From contig JAJDAF010000050.1 in the NCBI GenBank assembly GCA_029261995.1, positions 306,467 to 370,466 on the forward strand: a stretch of DNA of 64,000 bases. Direction: 5' to 3'. Below are positions 42,938 through 51,737 of this stretch, piece after piece; position 1 is the first letter of the stretch, and each line of letters opens with the position of its first letter. Position numbers and translations under genes: made by a program. Under the pieces are notes generated by a model. That model was not told the origin of the DNA, did not search any database, and saw only the letters and a program-made list of their open reading frames with translations. Source of the stretch: Candidatus Zhuqueibacterota bacterium. GTDB taxonomy: Bacteria > Zhuqueibacterota > Zhuqueibacteria > Oceanimicrobiales > Oceanimicrobiaceae.

Positions 42938-43378
42938 CAGGGTCGTGAGATTACAACCGTCGATAAGGCGATGGCGTTTTCTCCATGCTCGACCACCGAA
43001 CATTGGAATAGTATCACAGATCGTTTAGCGTTGTCACCAGTGTTCTACTAATTAACTAGCCATTACAAGGGGGATCAAGAAATGAAGTGGACGATTGGCT
43101 TGCCCCCAAACTCAAGTTTGGGGACACAATGACAAGCGAAACTCTGTTTCGCGCAATAGGCTGCTTAAGTCGAAACTGAGTTTCTTACACCAGTGCGTTC
43201 CCAAACCGGAGTTTGGGAAAGAGCCAACTTGGTCTCCTGCACTGCGATCTTCGGCCGTCCTCTGCCGCTTTCAGCCGAAGTTTCGTCTCTCCTGCCCACA
43301 CCACCGCATCGAAAAGTCTCATCGAAAGCCCTTGACTTTCAACCCACTAAGCCATAAATTGCCGTCTGTTTAACCGTA
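42938..43378. other. Intergenic region before nth
   Basis: 441 bases containing the palindrome cluster (43104-43218). The flanks show no supported gene or promoter; the small open frame across 43095-43373 reads through all hairpins and was not accepted. Confidence 0.45.
43104..43218. repeat. Cluster of four short palindromes with AAAC...GTTT cores
   Basis: Four hairpins in 115 bases: CCCCAAACT/AGTTTGGGG (43104-43123), GCGAAAC/GTTTCGC (43136-43152), GAAACT/AGTTTC (43172-43184) and TCCCAAAC/GTTTGGGA (43199-43218). All share an AAAC...GTTT core with different outer bases. They are REP/BIME-like noncoding elements. Confidence 0.75.
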
Positions 43379-44035
43379 ATGGCTCAAATCAGAATGGCAA
43401 ACGACTTGCAGCAAAAAGCGCTCGAAATCGTCGAAAAACTGGACGCGGCTTATCCGGAGGCTCACCAGGAACTGCGTTTCTCGAATGCCTTTGAACTCCT
43501 GATTGCGACCATTCTCGCGGCGCAATGCACGGACGTGAAAGTCAATCAGGTGACGGCTGAACTTTTCAAGAAATACCCTTCGCCGCAGTCGTTCCTGGAA
43601 GTCGATGAGGAAGCCTTTCAGCAGGAAATCAGGTCGATCACCTTTTATCGCAACAAAGCGAAAGGCATCAAGAAGTCGTGCCAGATGTTGGTGGATGAGC
43701 ACGCCGGTAAAGTGCCTGCCGACGCCGAGGCGCTGGTCAAACTCCCGTATGTCGGACGAAAGACCGCGAATGTCGTGCTTGCCAACGCCATGGGGATTCC
43801 GGCAATTGGCGTCGACACTCATACTTTGCGTGTCCCAAACCGCCTGGGATGGGTCGATTCCAAAGACCCCGACAAAGTGGAGGCTGCGCTCCGCGAGTTA
43901 CTCCCCCGGGAAAAATGGCATCGCGCCAATATTGTCATTCAATGGCATGGCAGATATGTCTGCAAGTCAAGAAAACCAAAATGTTCTGAATGCGCCATCG
44001 CAGACCGGTGTACTTCAGAAGACAAGAACATCTAA
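43379..44035 (+). CDS. nth: Endonuclease III (DNA glycosylase/AP lyase)
   Basis: A 218-residue base-excision repair enzyme. The helix-hairpin-helix with catalytic lysine is LPYVGRKTANVVL, and the catalytic Asp is in GVDTHTLRV. The C-terminal [4Fe-4S] loop follows C-x6-C-x2-C-x5-C (CKSRKPKCSECAIADRC). The usual LPGVGRKT has Tyr in place of the first Gly here. Full length for the family. A small gene starts 20 bases after its stop. Confidence 0.94.
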   Translation: MAQIRMANDLQQKALEIVEKLDAAYPEAHQELRFSNAFELLIATILAAQCTDVKVNQVTAELFKKYPSPQSFLEVDEEAFQQEIRSITFYRNKAKGIKKSCQMLVDEHAGKVPADAEALVKLPYVGRKTANVVLANAMGIPAIGVDTHTLRVPNRLGWVDSKDPDKVEAALRELLPREKWHRANIVIQWHGRYVCKSRKPKCSECAIADRCTSEDKNI

Positions 44036-44054
44036 ACAAGACGACGGATTTGTT

Positions 44055-44453
44055 ATGGAAGACAGACCTCCACGGGACGACTGGGAAGATGAGCCAACAG
44101 AGGGCTCTCGAGCACCGGAGAGTTTTCCGATCGCCGATGTGGTTTCGGTGCAGTCACTCGCGAATGTTTTGATTCGGAAAGGGATTTGTACTCCGGAAGA
44201 ACTTTATCAGGAAGAACAACGCCGCCGGCAGGAGAACACTTCAGCGCCGCGCACAACTATCGTGCAGACACCTCCCAGCCAACGTGTGATGGCCCGCGAG
44301 AATGGTTCGGGCCACAGGCACAAATCAGGCTGGCTGAAGCGCAAAATGAGCAAGAAACGTTGGACACGCAGGCTTGGCAGTCTGGTGTTCGGCTGGGAGT
44401 GGAAAAAAGTGAAAACAAACCGAGGGAATCAACCGCTTGAAGACCAGGAATAA
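44055..44453 (+). CDS. Small charged hypothetical protein
   Basis: 132 residues starting MEDRPPRDDW, 20 bases after nth. The N-terminal third is acidic. The middle has a helical segment (SLANVLIRKGICTPEELYQE), a short motif seen in many unrelated helical proteins, and the C-terminus is strongly basic (WLKRKMSKKRWTRR). No family was recognised. Its end overlaps the TTG start of the TPM gene by 17 bases, which suggests one transcript nth-this gene-TPM. Confidence 0.55.
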   Translation: MEDRPPRDDWEDEPTEGSRAPESFPIADVVSVQSLANVLIRKGICTPEELYQEEQRRRQENTSAPRTTIVQTPPSQRVMARENGSGHRHKSGWLKRKMSKKRWTRRLGSLVFGWEWKKVKTNRGNQPLEDQE

Positions 44454-45240
44454 ACGAAGGGCCGTATCCGCGCCGCTCAGTTTCGCGGCCGTCATGGGTT
44501 GCATCTTGTGGGCCGGGCTGTCTTATGCGCAGTCCTTTCCAGCTGCGCAGGGCTGGGTCAATGACCATGGCAGTGTCATTCGTCCTGGCACGGAACGCCA
44601 GATCGAAGCGATTTGCGAGGAAGTGAAGCAGAAGACGGGTGCGGAGATCGTGGTTGTCACCGTGACCACGGTCGGCGATGAACACTACACAGACTACGCC
44701 AACAAGCTGTTTGAAAAGTGGGGAATTGGCGCGAAGGGTAAAGACAACGGCGTGCTTCTGTTTCAAACCGTGCAGGAGCGGAACTTCCGAATCGAAGTCG
44801 GCTACGGCCTCGAGGGAATTATTCCGGACGGCCTCGCTGGTGAGATTCGCGACAGCTACGTTTTTCCCTACTTCAAGAAAAACGATTTTGGCGGTGGACA
44901 TCTGAATGGTGTCATGGCCATCGCCAGCATCATAGCCAAAGATGCCGGCGTCGAACTCACCGGAGCGGTGCCGGTCCGCAGGCCAGTGCGTGCCACTCGC
45001 CGACGCGGCAGCGGTTCAGGGCTCATGAAGATTATCATGCTCGCGCTCATGTTTCTGCTTTTTCGCGGCGGTCGTGGCAGAGGCCGGCGCGGCGGCATGT
45101 TGCCCATGCTTCTTCTCGGTAGTATGATGGGGGGTGGCAGAAGCTCCGGCGGCTTCAGTAGCGGCGGTGGTTTCGGTGGCGGTTTTGGCGGTTTCGGGGG
45201 TGGAATGAGCGGCGGTGGCGGCGCCGGCGGCAGCTACTAG
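44437..45240 (+). CDS. TPM-domain (YgcG-type) membrane protein
   Basis: 267 residues: N-terminal signal peptide or anchor (1-31), TPM domain (about 35-165; GWVNDHGSVI, TGAEIVVVTV, FEKWGIGAKGKDNGVLL, RIEVGYGLEG), a basic linker, a transmembrane helix near 190-205, and a Gly/Ser-rich tail ending in GGSY. TPM proteins are often next to LemA, as here (LemA two genes downstream). Roles in envelope or photosystem repair are known in some members; the function here is unknown. It starts with TTG overlapping the previous gene. Confidence 0.85.
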   Translation: MKTRNKRRAVSAPLSFAAVMGCILWAGLSYAQSFPAAQGWVNDHGSVIRPGTERQIEAICEEVKQKTGAEIVVVTVTTVGDEHYTDYANKLFEKWGIGAKGKDNGVLLFQTVQERNFRIEVGYGLEGIIPDGLAGEIRDSYVFPYFKKNDFGGGHLNGVMAIASIIAKDAGVELTGAVPVRRPVRATRRRGSGSGLMKIIMLALMFLLFRGGRGRGRRGGMLPMLLLGSMMGGGRSSGGFSSGGGFGGGFGGFGGGMSGGGGAGGSY

Positions 45241-45312
45241 ATTCCGGGCATGCTCCAGTAGCCGTACAACTTAACTCACAATTCTTAGTTCACTTTCTCA
45301 AGCAAATCTCTC

Positions 45313-46038
45313 ATGGCCAAAATACCAGATTCACCTGAACAAATATTCGATGACTTTTCGCAAGATGTGCGCCGCGCTTTTGGCGCGGAAGTGGTCTCGC
45401 TTGCCCTGTTCGGTAGTGGCGCGCGCGGCGAATACATCCCGAAGAAGTCAGACATTAACTTTCTTGTGGTCCTGACCCAGAAAGGCATCGCAGATCTCAA
45501 GGGTGGCCTCGAACTCGTGCACAAGTGGCGAAAGTTCAATGTTTCGACACCCCTGTTTTTGACCCGGCAATATATCGAGACGGCCCTGGATACTTTCCCA
45601 ATCGAGTTTCTCGATATGAAGACGTATCACCAACAGGTTTACGGCGAAGACATTCTTGCTGGTCTGCAGATCAAAGGCGAACACTTGCGCCACCAGATTG
45701 AGCGGGAGTTGCGCGGCAAGCTCATCTACTTGCGCAGCGGATTTCTGACTGCCGGCAACGATCGCGGCAATTTGCTTGAGATGCTCTCAGCATCCGTGCC
45801 CGCGATTAGTTCGATCTTTGAAGGGTTGTTGCACCTGAAGAGTCTGCCACCTGCCGGCTCGAGGAAAGAGGCGTTCGAAGCGGCGGCAAGAGCTTTCAAG
45901 CTCAATGGTGATGTTTTCCGCAACGTCATGAATATCAAACGGGGTGAGTGGCGCGGTTCAAAGGTCCAGGTTCAAGACATCGCCACCGCCTATATCGCTG
46001 AAATGGCCAAATTAGTCATGATCGTAGACACGATGTAA
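45313..46038 (+). CDS. Nucleotidyltransferase-fold protein with altered active site
   Basis: 241 residues. The N-terminal part has the pol-beta-type nucleotidyltransferase pattern (ALFGSGARGEYIPKKSDINF), but the second catalytic Asp of the usual SDxD is Asn here. The C-terminal half is helical. Such proteins resemble MNT or aminoglycoside nucleotidyltransferase folds; loss of one metal ligand suggests a non-catalytic or modified role. It lies between TPM and LemA with only 11 bases to the latter. Confidence 0.65.
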   Translation: MAKIPDSPEQIFDDFSQDVRRAFGAEVVSLALFGSGARGEYIPKKSDINFLVVLTQKGIADLKGGLELVHKWRKFNVSTPLFLTRQYIETALDTFPIEFLDMKTYHQQVYGEDILAGLQIKGEHLRHQIERELRGKLIYLRSGFLTAGNDRGNLLEMLSASVPAISSIFEGLLHLKSLPPAGSRKEAFEAAARAFKLNGDVFRNVMNIKRGEWRGSKVQVQDIATAYIAEMAKLVMIVDTM

Positions 46039-46049
46039 AGGAGATTTCG

Positions 46050-46673
46050 ATGGGAAAAGGCATGAAGATATTTCTGGGAATCATGGCTGTACTTGTGGTT
46101 CTCGCGTTTGTGATTTACAGGTCAGTCACCGGCACCTACAACAATTTGGTAACGCTGGATGAGGGCGTCAACACCGGCTGGTCGCAGGTGCAGAACGTTT
46201 ATCAGCGCCGGGCCGACCTCATCCCCAATCTCGTGCAAACGGTGAAAGGCTATGCCGCGCATGAGAGAGAGACGCTCGAGGCTGTGATTCAGGCTCGAGC
46301 CAATGCTACCCGGCCTCAGATCAACGCGGGTGAAGTTCTCAAAAATCCGCAGTTGTTCAGGCAATTTGAGCAGGCGCAAGGACAGCTTGGTTCTGCTTTG
46401 AGCCGGTTGATGTTGGTGATTGAGCGCTACCCGGATCTCAAAGCAAACACGAACTTTGTACGGCTTCAGGATGAACTCGCTGGTACTGAGAATCGGATCA
46501 CTGTCGAGAGACGCCGCTTCAATGAGACGGTGCAGGCCTACAACCGGACCGTGCGCAGTTTCCCGACCCTGATCTTCGCGGGCATGTTTGGCTTCCAGAA
46601 ACGCGAATATTTCGAAGCCAGTCCCGAGGCGCAGACGGCGCCAGAGGTCGATTTCTCTAGCAGCGCCAACTAA
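46050..46673 (+). CDS. lemA: LemA family protein
   Basis: A 207-residue membrane-anchored helical protein. It has an N-terminal transmembrane segment (about 5-24) and the LemA pattern: YNNLVTLDEGVNTGWSQVQN, YQRRADLIPNLVQTVKGYA, TRPQINAGEVLKN and an NRTVRSFPTLIFAGMFGF block. Pairing with a TPM protein (here two genes upstream) is common in bacteria. The function is not settled. A terminator follows at 46838. Confidence 0.92.
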   Translation: MGKGMKIFLGIMAVLVVLAFVIYRSVTGTYNNLVTLDEGVNTGWSQVQNVYQRRADLIPNLVQTVKGYAAHERETLEAVIQARANATRPQINAGEVLKNPQLFRQFEQAQGQLGSALSRLMLVIERYPDLKANTNFVRLQDELAGTENRITVERRRFNETVQAYNRTVRSFPTLIFAGMFGFQKREYFEASPEAQTAPEVDFSSSAN

Positions 46674-46837
46674 ACCTGCACGCAAGTCTGGCGCGAGAGA
46701 GAATGAGCAGTACGTTGGCAGCCAGCCTGGCCGGACAATTCTTGCCGGGTGCTGGTGGTAGCAAAAAAGAAAGGCGTCACGTCCTTACAGGGTCGTGTGT
46801 CATGAAAATGCTGTTCGTCGAGATGACTTCAAAGTGG

Positions 46838-46871
46838 AATGGGCTGTCCGTTTGGGCAGCTCATTTTTTTT
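46838..46871 (+). terminator. Intrinsic terminator between lemA and gdhA
   Basis: AATGGGCTGTCC (46838-46849) pairs throughout with GGGCAGCTCATT (46854-46865), including two G-U pairs, with a 4-base loop and eight T at 46864-46871. It probably ends the nth-to-lemA transcript. Confidence 0.88.
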
Positions 46872-47031
46872 GGCCGATCGTCATCTTCTCAGAAATAAAA
46901 AGTCCGCAAGTCGGGATTCTTGAAGTTAGGAAGGAAGGAAACAAACTCTTACAAAGACCCGCGCTGCTGAGGTCAAATCTCCGAGATTTATCAGTTGAAA
47001 CTGGCATGTGATTTGTAATAGGGGCGATGCT

Positions 47032-47059
47032 TTGAAACCAAACTTCATCTGTGTATAAA
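47032..47059 (+). promoter_or_regulatory. Sigma-70 promoter of gdhA
   Basis: TTGAAA (47032-47037), 16-base spacer, TATAAA (47054-47059), 24 bases before the gdhA start codon and just upstream of its GGAGG site. Confidence 0.65.
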
Positions 47060-47082
47060 CCAAACAATTATACGGAGGCATC

Positions 47083-48444
47083 ATGTCTGAGTATATCAAG
47101 AGCTTAATGGCGGAAGTAAAGGCCAAGAATCCGAGCGAACCTGAATTTCATCAAGCCGTCGAGGAAGTTGCGGATTCGCTCGATTTGGTTCTTGAACGAC
47201 ACCCTGAATACCGCAGCGCAAGAATGCTGGAGCGGATGATCGAACCTGAGCGCGTGCTCATGTTTCGTGTGCCGTGGATGGACGATCAGGGCAAGATTCA
47301 AGTAAACCGTGGTTTCAGGATCGAGATGAACAGCGCCATTGGCCCCTACAAAGGCGGTTTGCGTTTTCACCCATCGGTCAACCTTGGCATTTTGAAATTT
47401 CTGGCCTTTGAGCAGGTTTTCAAAAACAGCCTGACGACCCTGCCCATGGGCGGCGGCAAGGGCGGTTCCGATTTCGATCCGAAAGGCAAGAGTGACAATG
47501 AAGTGATGCGCTTCTGCCAGAGTTTCATGACCGAACTGCAGCGCCACATCGGGCCGGAGACGGATGTGCCGGCCGGAGATATCGGCGTTGGCGGTCGCGA
47601 GATCGGTTTTCTGTTTGGCCAGTACAAGAGGCTGCGCAACGAGTTCACCGGCGTCCTGACTGGCAAAGGGCTGAACTGGGGTGGTTCCCTTATTCGTCCT
47701 GAGGCCACAGGTTACGGCGCGGTCTATTTTGCCGCGGAAATGCTGGCAACCCGCAACGAAACCCTCGACGGACGCATTTGTCTCGTCTCTGGCAGTGGCA
47801 ACGTCGCCCAGTACACCGTGGAGAAGATCAATGCTCTCGGCGGCAAGGCGGTCACGCTTTCTGACTCCGGTGGCTACATTTACGACCAGGCTGGAATCAC
47901 TGATGAAAAGCTGGCGTTTGTTATGGAGCTGAAGAATCTGCGTCGTGGCAGAATCAAAGAGTACGCGGACAAGTTCCCGAATGTGGTGTACACGGCAACT
48001 GATGCTTCCGCTGGGTTTAATCCCCTGTGGAATCATAAGGCCGAGTGTGCTTTCCCAAGCGCCACGCAGAATGAAATCAACGCCAAAGACGCCCAGAATC
48101 TGCTCGAAAATGGCGTTTACGTCGTCAGCGAAGGCGCAAATATGCCGACCGTTCTCGATGGCGTCAAACATTTCCTGGATGCTGGAATTCTGTACGGGCC
48201 GGCCAAGGCTGCCAATGCAGGAGGCGTCGCTGTGTCTGGCCTGGAGATGACCCAGAACAGCATGCGTCTACCCTGGACTCGTGAAGAAGTCGATAATCGC
48301 TTGAAACAAATCATGCACGATATCCATGAAACCTGCATGACAATGGCAGAGCGTTTTGAGACTCCCGGAAACTATGTCAACGGCGCCAATATCGGCGGCT
48401 TCCTGAAAGTGGCCGACGCCATGATGGACCAGGGCTTGGTTTAG
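47083..48444 (+). CDS. gdhA: NADP-type glutamate dehydrogenase
   Basis: A 453-residue hexameric (about 450-residue class) glutamate dehydrogenase making glutamate from 2-oxoglutarate and ammonia. Key blocks: GPYKGGLRFHPSVN, PMGGGKGGSDFDPKGKSD with the catalytic lysine region, PAGDIGVGGREIG and the dinucleotide site CLVSGSGNVAQYT. NADP preference is inferred from the 450-residue subfamily. It has a GGAGG site, its own promoter and a terminator right after, so it is a single-gene unit. Confidence 0.95.
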   Translation: MSEYIKSLMAEVKAKNPSEPEFHQAVEEVADSLDLVLERHPEYRSARMLERMIEPERVLMFRVPWMDDQGKIQVNRGFRIEMNSAIGPYKGGLRFHPSVNLGILKFLAFEQVFKNSLTTLPMGGGKGGSDFDPKGKSDNEVMRFCQSFMTELQRHIGPETDVPAGDIGVGGREIGFLFGQYKRLRNEFTGVLTGKGLNWGGSLIRPEATGYGAVYFAAEMLATRNETLDGRICLVSGSGNVAQYTVEKINALGGKAVTLSDSGGYIYDQAGITDEKLAFVMELKNLRRGRIKEYADKFPNVVYTATDASAGFNPLWNHKAECAFPSATQNEINAKDAQNLLENGVYVVSEGANMPTVLDGVKHFLDAGILYGPAKAANAGGVAVSGLEMTQNSMRLPWTREEVDNRLKQIMHDIHETCMTMAERFETPGNYVNGANIGGFLKVADAMMDQGLV

Positions 48445-48463
48445 TCGATTCCTTTGTGAAATG

Positions 48464-48491
48464 AAAGGGCGTCCGCGGGCGCCCTTTTTTT
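48464..48491 (+). terminator. Intrinsic terminator after gdhA
   Basis: AAAGGGCG (48464-48471), loop TCCGCGGG, CGCCCTTT (48480-48487), T run to 48491. It starts 20 bases after the gdhA stop. Confidence 0.92.
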
Positions 48492-48522
48492 GTTGTGAAT
48501 GGAGTGAGGGGGAGGTATCTTG

Positions 48523-48599
48523 GGAAGATGGAAGATGGAAGATGGAAGATGGAAGATGGAAGATGGAAGATGGAAGATGGAAGATGGAAGATGGAAAAT
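48523..48599. repeat. 7-bp microsatellite GGAAGAT, eleven copies
   Basis: Ten exact GGAAGAT copies from 48523 to 48592 and an eleventh with one change (GGAAAAT). Two copies of TTGATAG (48602-48615) and nearly three of ATCCTCT (48648-48668) follow, so three different 7-bp repeats lie in the leader of the next gene. A 7-bp unit is frame-shifting and promoter-spacing-active. Confidence 0.95.
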
Positions 48600-48716
48600 A
48601 GTTGATAGTTGATAGTATTTGGGATCATTGTAGGCACTCTTTGCTTTATCCTCTATCCTCTATCCTCGGTTCTTGCCGTTCGCCTGGTGATTGACGAAAC
48701 TTCGTGTTACCAACTT

Positions 48717-51700
48717 ATGAAGATTGACAAGAAAGATTCTTTGAACCTCTTCAACCCTTACTGGTTGGAGCACGGCTATGGTTCGCGGTTCCAGGTTTTT
48801 CAGAACCTCATGCCGTTCCGGGTCCGGAACATCCTGCTGGTTTCAAGTTTGTATGATTTGTTCCTGTTTGAAGAAGATGGCAGGTTGTATGAACTTCTGC
48901 GCGAAGAATACAAAGGCCTGAACCTGACCCACACGCCGGAACTGACGCGCGTCTCCAGCGGCAAAGAAGCCATCTCGCGGGCCAAGAATCGTACTCATTT
49001 CGACATGATCATCTGCACTCTGCACATCGAAGACATGCCGGTGCAGCGGTTCGCCAAGAAAGTGAAAGCAGCCGGCCTCGATGTTCCCATTGTGTTGCTC
49101 GCCTACGACAGTCAGGAATTGGCGGAACTGTCGTTGTACCACGATACCTCGATTTTCGACCAGGTCTTCGTCTGGCAGGGAGATTTCCGAATCATTATTG
49201 CGATCATAAAGATCGTTGAGGATGAACTCAATGTTAAGCATGACACCGAGATGGCCGGTGTTCAGTCGATCATTCTGATTGAGGATCGCGTGCGCTACTA
49301 CTCGTCTTTCCTGCCTCTGATTTACGTGGAATTGTTTAAGCAAGCGCGGCGCTTGATTTCCGAGGGAATCAACCTGTCGCACAAATTCCTTCGCATGCGG
49401 GCCCGGCCCAAGATCCTGCTTTGCACAAACTACGAAGATGCCTGGCGGTATTTTAAGAAATACCAGGAACACATTCTCGGCGTGGTCTCTGATGTCAACT
49501 ATAAACGAAAAGGCAAGTATGACCCGGAGGCGGGGCTCAAGTTTGCGAAGAATGTCAAAAAGCAGCAGTTTGACATACCCATCCTCCTGCAGTCGAGTTT
49601 GCCGGCGAATGAGCAGAAGGCCCATGAGGTCGGCGCATCCTTCCTATTGAAGGGATCATCCACTCTGTTGCAGGACCTTCGCCGTTTTATGGATGAGAAT
49701 CTGGGGTTTGGTGATTTCGTGTTTAGAGTCGAGTCGGGCGAGGAAGTCGGGCGCGCCACCAGTCTTAGATCACTGCAGGAGCAATTGCGCGTGGTTCCGG
49801 GGGAAAGCCTCATCTACCACAGCAATCAAAATCATTTTTCGAGATGGCTGAAAGCCCGCACGGAATTCTGGCTGGCGCAGAAACTGCGTCCGCGGCACCT
49901 GCTGGAATTTGAGTCGGTTGAGGGGCTGCGGGAAATGCTCTACTCATCGGTGCTGGAGTACCGCAGCGTGCGGCAGCGCGGCATTATTACGGATTTCGAC
50001 AAGGACAGTTTCTATCCGCACAGCAGTTTCGCACGTATTGGTGGCGGCTCTCTCGGCGGCAAAGCGCGCGGTCTGAGTTTCGTGAATAAGCTGGTCTACA
50101 ACTACAAGGTCGATGATTACTTTGAAGGAATCAAAGTCTATGTGCCGCCGGCAATCGTGCTTGGCACCGAGGTTTTTGACGGCTTCATGGATGAAAACGA
50201 TTTGCTCAACTTTGCGTTGACCTGTGGCCATGACCGCGAGATCAATAGACGCTTTCTTGAATCCCAGAACTTTCCGCTCGATGCTTTGCACAAGCTCCGG
50301 GACTTCCTGAAAATGGTCCAGATTCCACTGGCGGTAAGGTCGTCAAGCCTGCTTGAGGATTCACAGTACTATCCTTTTGCCGGGGTCTTCAGAACGTTCA
50401 TGCTGCCCAACAACCATGAAAACCTCAACGTTCGACTTTTTGAACTTCTCAACGCCATCAAGCGGGTCTACGCGTCTACGTTTTCAGTCCATGCGAAAAG
50501 CTACATTAGCATGACCGACTACCGGCTTGAAGAGGAACGGATGGCGGTCGTGGTTCAGAAAATGATCGGTAATCAGCAGGGTGATTATTTCTACCCGGAT
50601 TTTGCTGGCGTGGCGAAGTCGTACAATTTCTATCCGGTGGCGCCGCAGGAGTCGAAAGATGGTATCGCCTCACTGGCTTTGGGGCTGGGAAAAGCCGTTG
50701 TTGATGGCGGGACCTCCGTGAGGTTCTGTCCGAAGTATCCCAACCTTCTGCCTCAGTTTAACTCCATCGAGGAGACCCTGAATAACAATCAGCAGCAGTT
50801 CTACGCCTTGAACCTGCATGGCAAAGTCGCTGACCTGAATGAAACCCGGGACACTCTGGTCGAAGAATTGGACCTGCCGGTCGCTGAGCGTGATGGCACG
50901 CTTAAGTTTGTAGGTTCGACTTTTTCGCCGGAGAATGAAGCGATTTATGACGGCGTTTCGCGCCCCGGACATCGTCTTGTGACATTTGCGCCGATCTTGA
51001 AACACGATGTCTTCCCGCTGGCTGACATTCTGCAGTATCTTCTTGAAATGGGAAGCTGGGCCATGGGGTCGCCGGTGGAAATCGAGTTCGCTGCTAACCT
51101 GTCCGTCCCCAAGGGCGAGCCAAGGGAGTTTGCTATCCTGCAGATGAGGCCGCTCGTGGTCCGAAGCGAGTTCGATGTGCATGAGATCGAAGAGACCTCG
51201 CCGGAACAGCTGATTTGTAAGAGCAGCAAGGTGCTTGGCGATGGCGTAGTCAACGGCATCCAGGACATCGTTTTTGTTGGTCCAAACGGATTCGACCGCA
51301 TGCGAAGCCGGGAAGCCGCCGCTGAAGTCAGTGGACTCAATCAACGGTTGGTTTCAAAGAATCGGCCCTATCTGCTGCTGGGCGTCGGCCGTTGGGGTTC
51401 GCTCGACCCCTTTCTGGGGATCCCGGTCAGATGGGAACAAATCTCGGGCGCACGTGTGATCGTGGAATCCGGTTTTGATGACATTCACGTCACGCCATCG
51501 CAGGGCTCGCACTTCTTTCACAACCTGACCTCTTTCCGTGTGGGGTATTTTACGGTGTCGCCGGCGATGGATGACAGCCTGGTCGATTGGGCGTGGCTGT
51601 ACAGCGTGAAGCCACGACGGCAGCTAAAGTTTGCCCGCCACCTGCGGCTTGAACAACCCCTGACAGTGAAAATGAATGGCCGAAAGAACCGCGGCATCGT

Positions 51701-51737
51701 CCTCAAGCCCGGCGAGCCCGGCACGGACTCACAGTAG
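48717..51737 (+). CDS. Receiver-receiver-PEP/pyruvate-binding (PPDK_N) domain protein
   Basis: 1006 residues from ATG 48717; an earlier in-frame ATG at 48609 would put repeat-derived hydrophobic sequence at the N-terminus. Two response-regulator-like domains come first (about 30-140 and 265-375). The second keeps an Asp (GVVSDVNY) and Lys (LLKGSS); the first lacks the phosphoacceptor Asp. The C-terminal half is the ATP-grasp-like PPDK/PEP synthase N-terminal domain: GGGSLGGKARGLSFV, PLAVRSSSLLEDSQ, IEFAANLSV and AILQMRPLV. The swivelling phosphohistidine (TSHxA) and PEP-binding barrel domains of real PEP synthases are absent. It may be a signalling phosphotransferase. Function is unknown; similar architectures occur in FCB genomes. 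Confidence 0.8.
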   Translation: MKIDKKDSLNLFNPYWLEHGYGSRFQVFQNLMPFRVRNILLVSSLYDLFLFEEDGRLYELLREEYKGLNLTHTPELTRVSSGKEAISRAKNRTHFDMIICTLHIEDMPVQRFAKKVKAAGLDVPIVLLAYDSQELAELSLYHDTSIFDQVFVWQGDFRIIIAIIKIVEDELNVKHDTEMAGVQSIILIEDRVRYYSSFLPLIYVELFKQARRLISEGINLSHKFLRMRARPKILLCTNYEDAWRYFKKYQEHILGVVSDVNYKRKGKYDPEAGLKFAKNVKKQQFDIPILLQSSLPANEQKAHEVGASFLLKGSSTLLQDLRRFMDENLGFGDFVFRVESGEEVGRATSLRSLQEQLRVVPGESLIYHSNQNHFSRWLKARTEFWLAQKLRPRHLLEFESVEGLREMLYSSVLEYRSVRQRGIITDFDKDSFYPHSSFARIGGGSLGGKARGLSFVNKLVYNYKVDDYFEGIKVYVPPAIVLGTEVFDGFMDENDLLNFALTCGHDREINRRFLESQNFPLDALHKLRDFLKMVQIPLAVRSSSLLEDSQYYPFAGVFRTFMLPNNHENLNVRLFELLNAIKRVYASTFSVHAKSYISMTDYRLEEERMAVVVQKMIGNQQGDYFYPDFAGVAKSYNFYPVAPQESKDGIASLALGLGKAVVDGGTSVRFCPKYPNLLPQFNSIEETLNNNQQQFYALNLHGKVADLNETRDTLVEELDLPVAERDGTLKFVGSTFSPENEAIYDGVSRPGHRLVTFAPILKHDVFPLADILQYLLEMGSWAMGSPVEIEFAANLSVPKGEPREFAILQMRPLVVRSEFDVHEIEETSPEQLICKSSKVLGDGVVNGIQDIVFVGPNGFDRMRSREAAAEVSGLNQRLVSKNRPYLLLGVGRWGSLDPFLGIPVRWEQISGARVIVESGFDDIHVTPSQGSHFFHNLTSFRVGYFTVSPAMDDSLVDWAWLYSVKPRRQLKFARHLRLEQPLTVKMNGRKNRGIVLKPGEPGTDSQ

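Larger units (their letters stand above)
46674..47082. other. Intergenic region between lemA and gdhA
   Basis: 409 bases without a supported gene. It contains the intrinsic terminator (46838-46871) and the gdhA promoter (47032-47059). The 164 bases between lemA and the terminator could encode a 3' UTR or small RNA; an open frame at 46703 runs straight through the terminator and was rejected. Confidence 0.5.

Noticed and set aside
43605..44054. N-terminal extension of the small gene after nth
   Set aside because: This part overlaps nth in another frame with Arg/Ser/Trp-rich, non-coding-like composition; the ATG at 44055 is adequate.
46703..47011. 102-residue open frame between lemA and gdhA
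   Set aside because: Reads through a strong intrinsic terminator and shows no domain.
47104..48171. 355-residue minus-strand frame
   Set aside because: Antisense shadow of gdhA, whose family match is complete.
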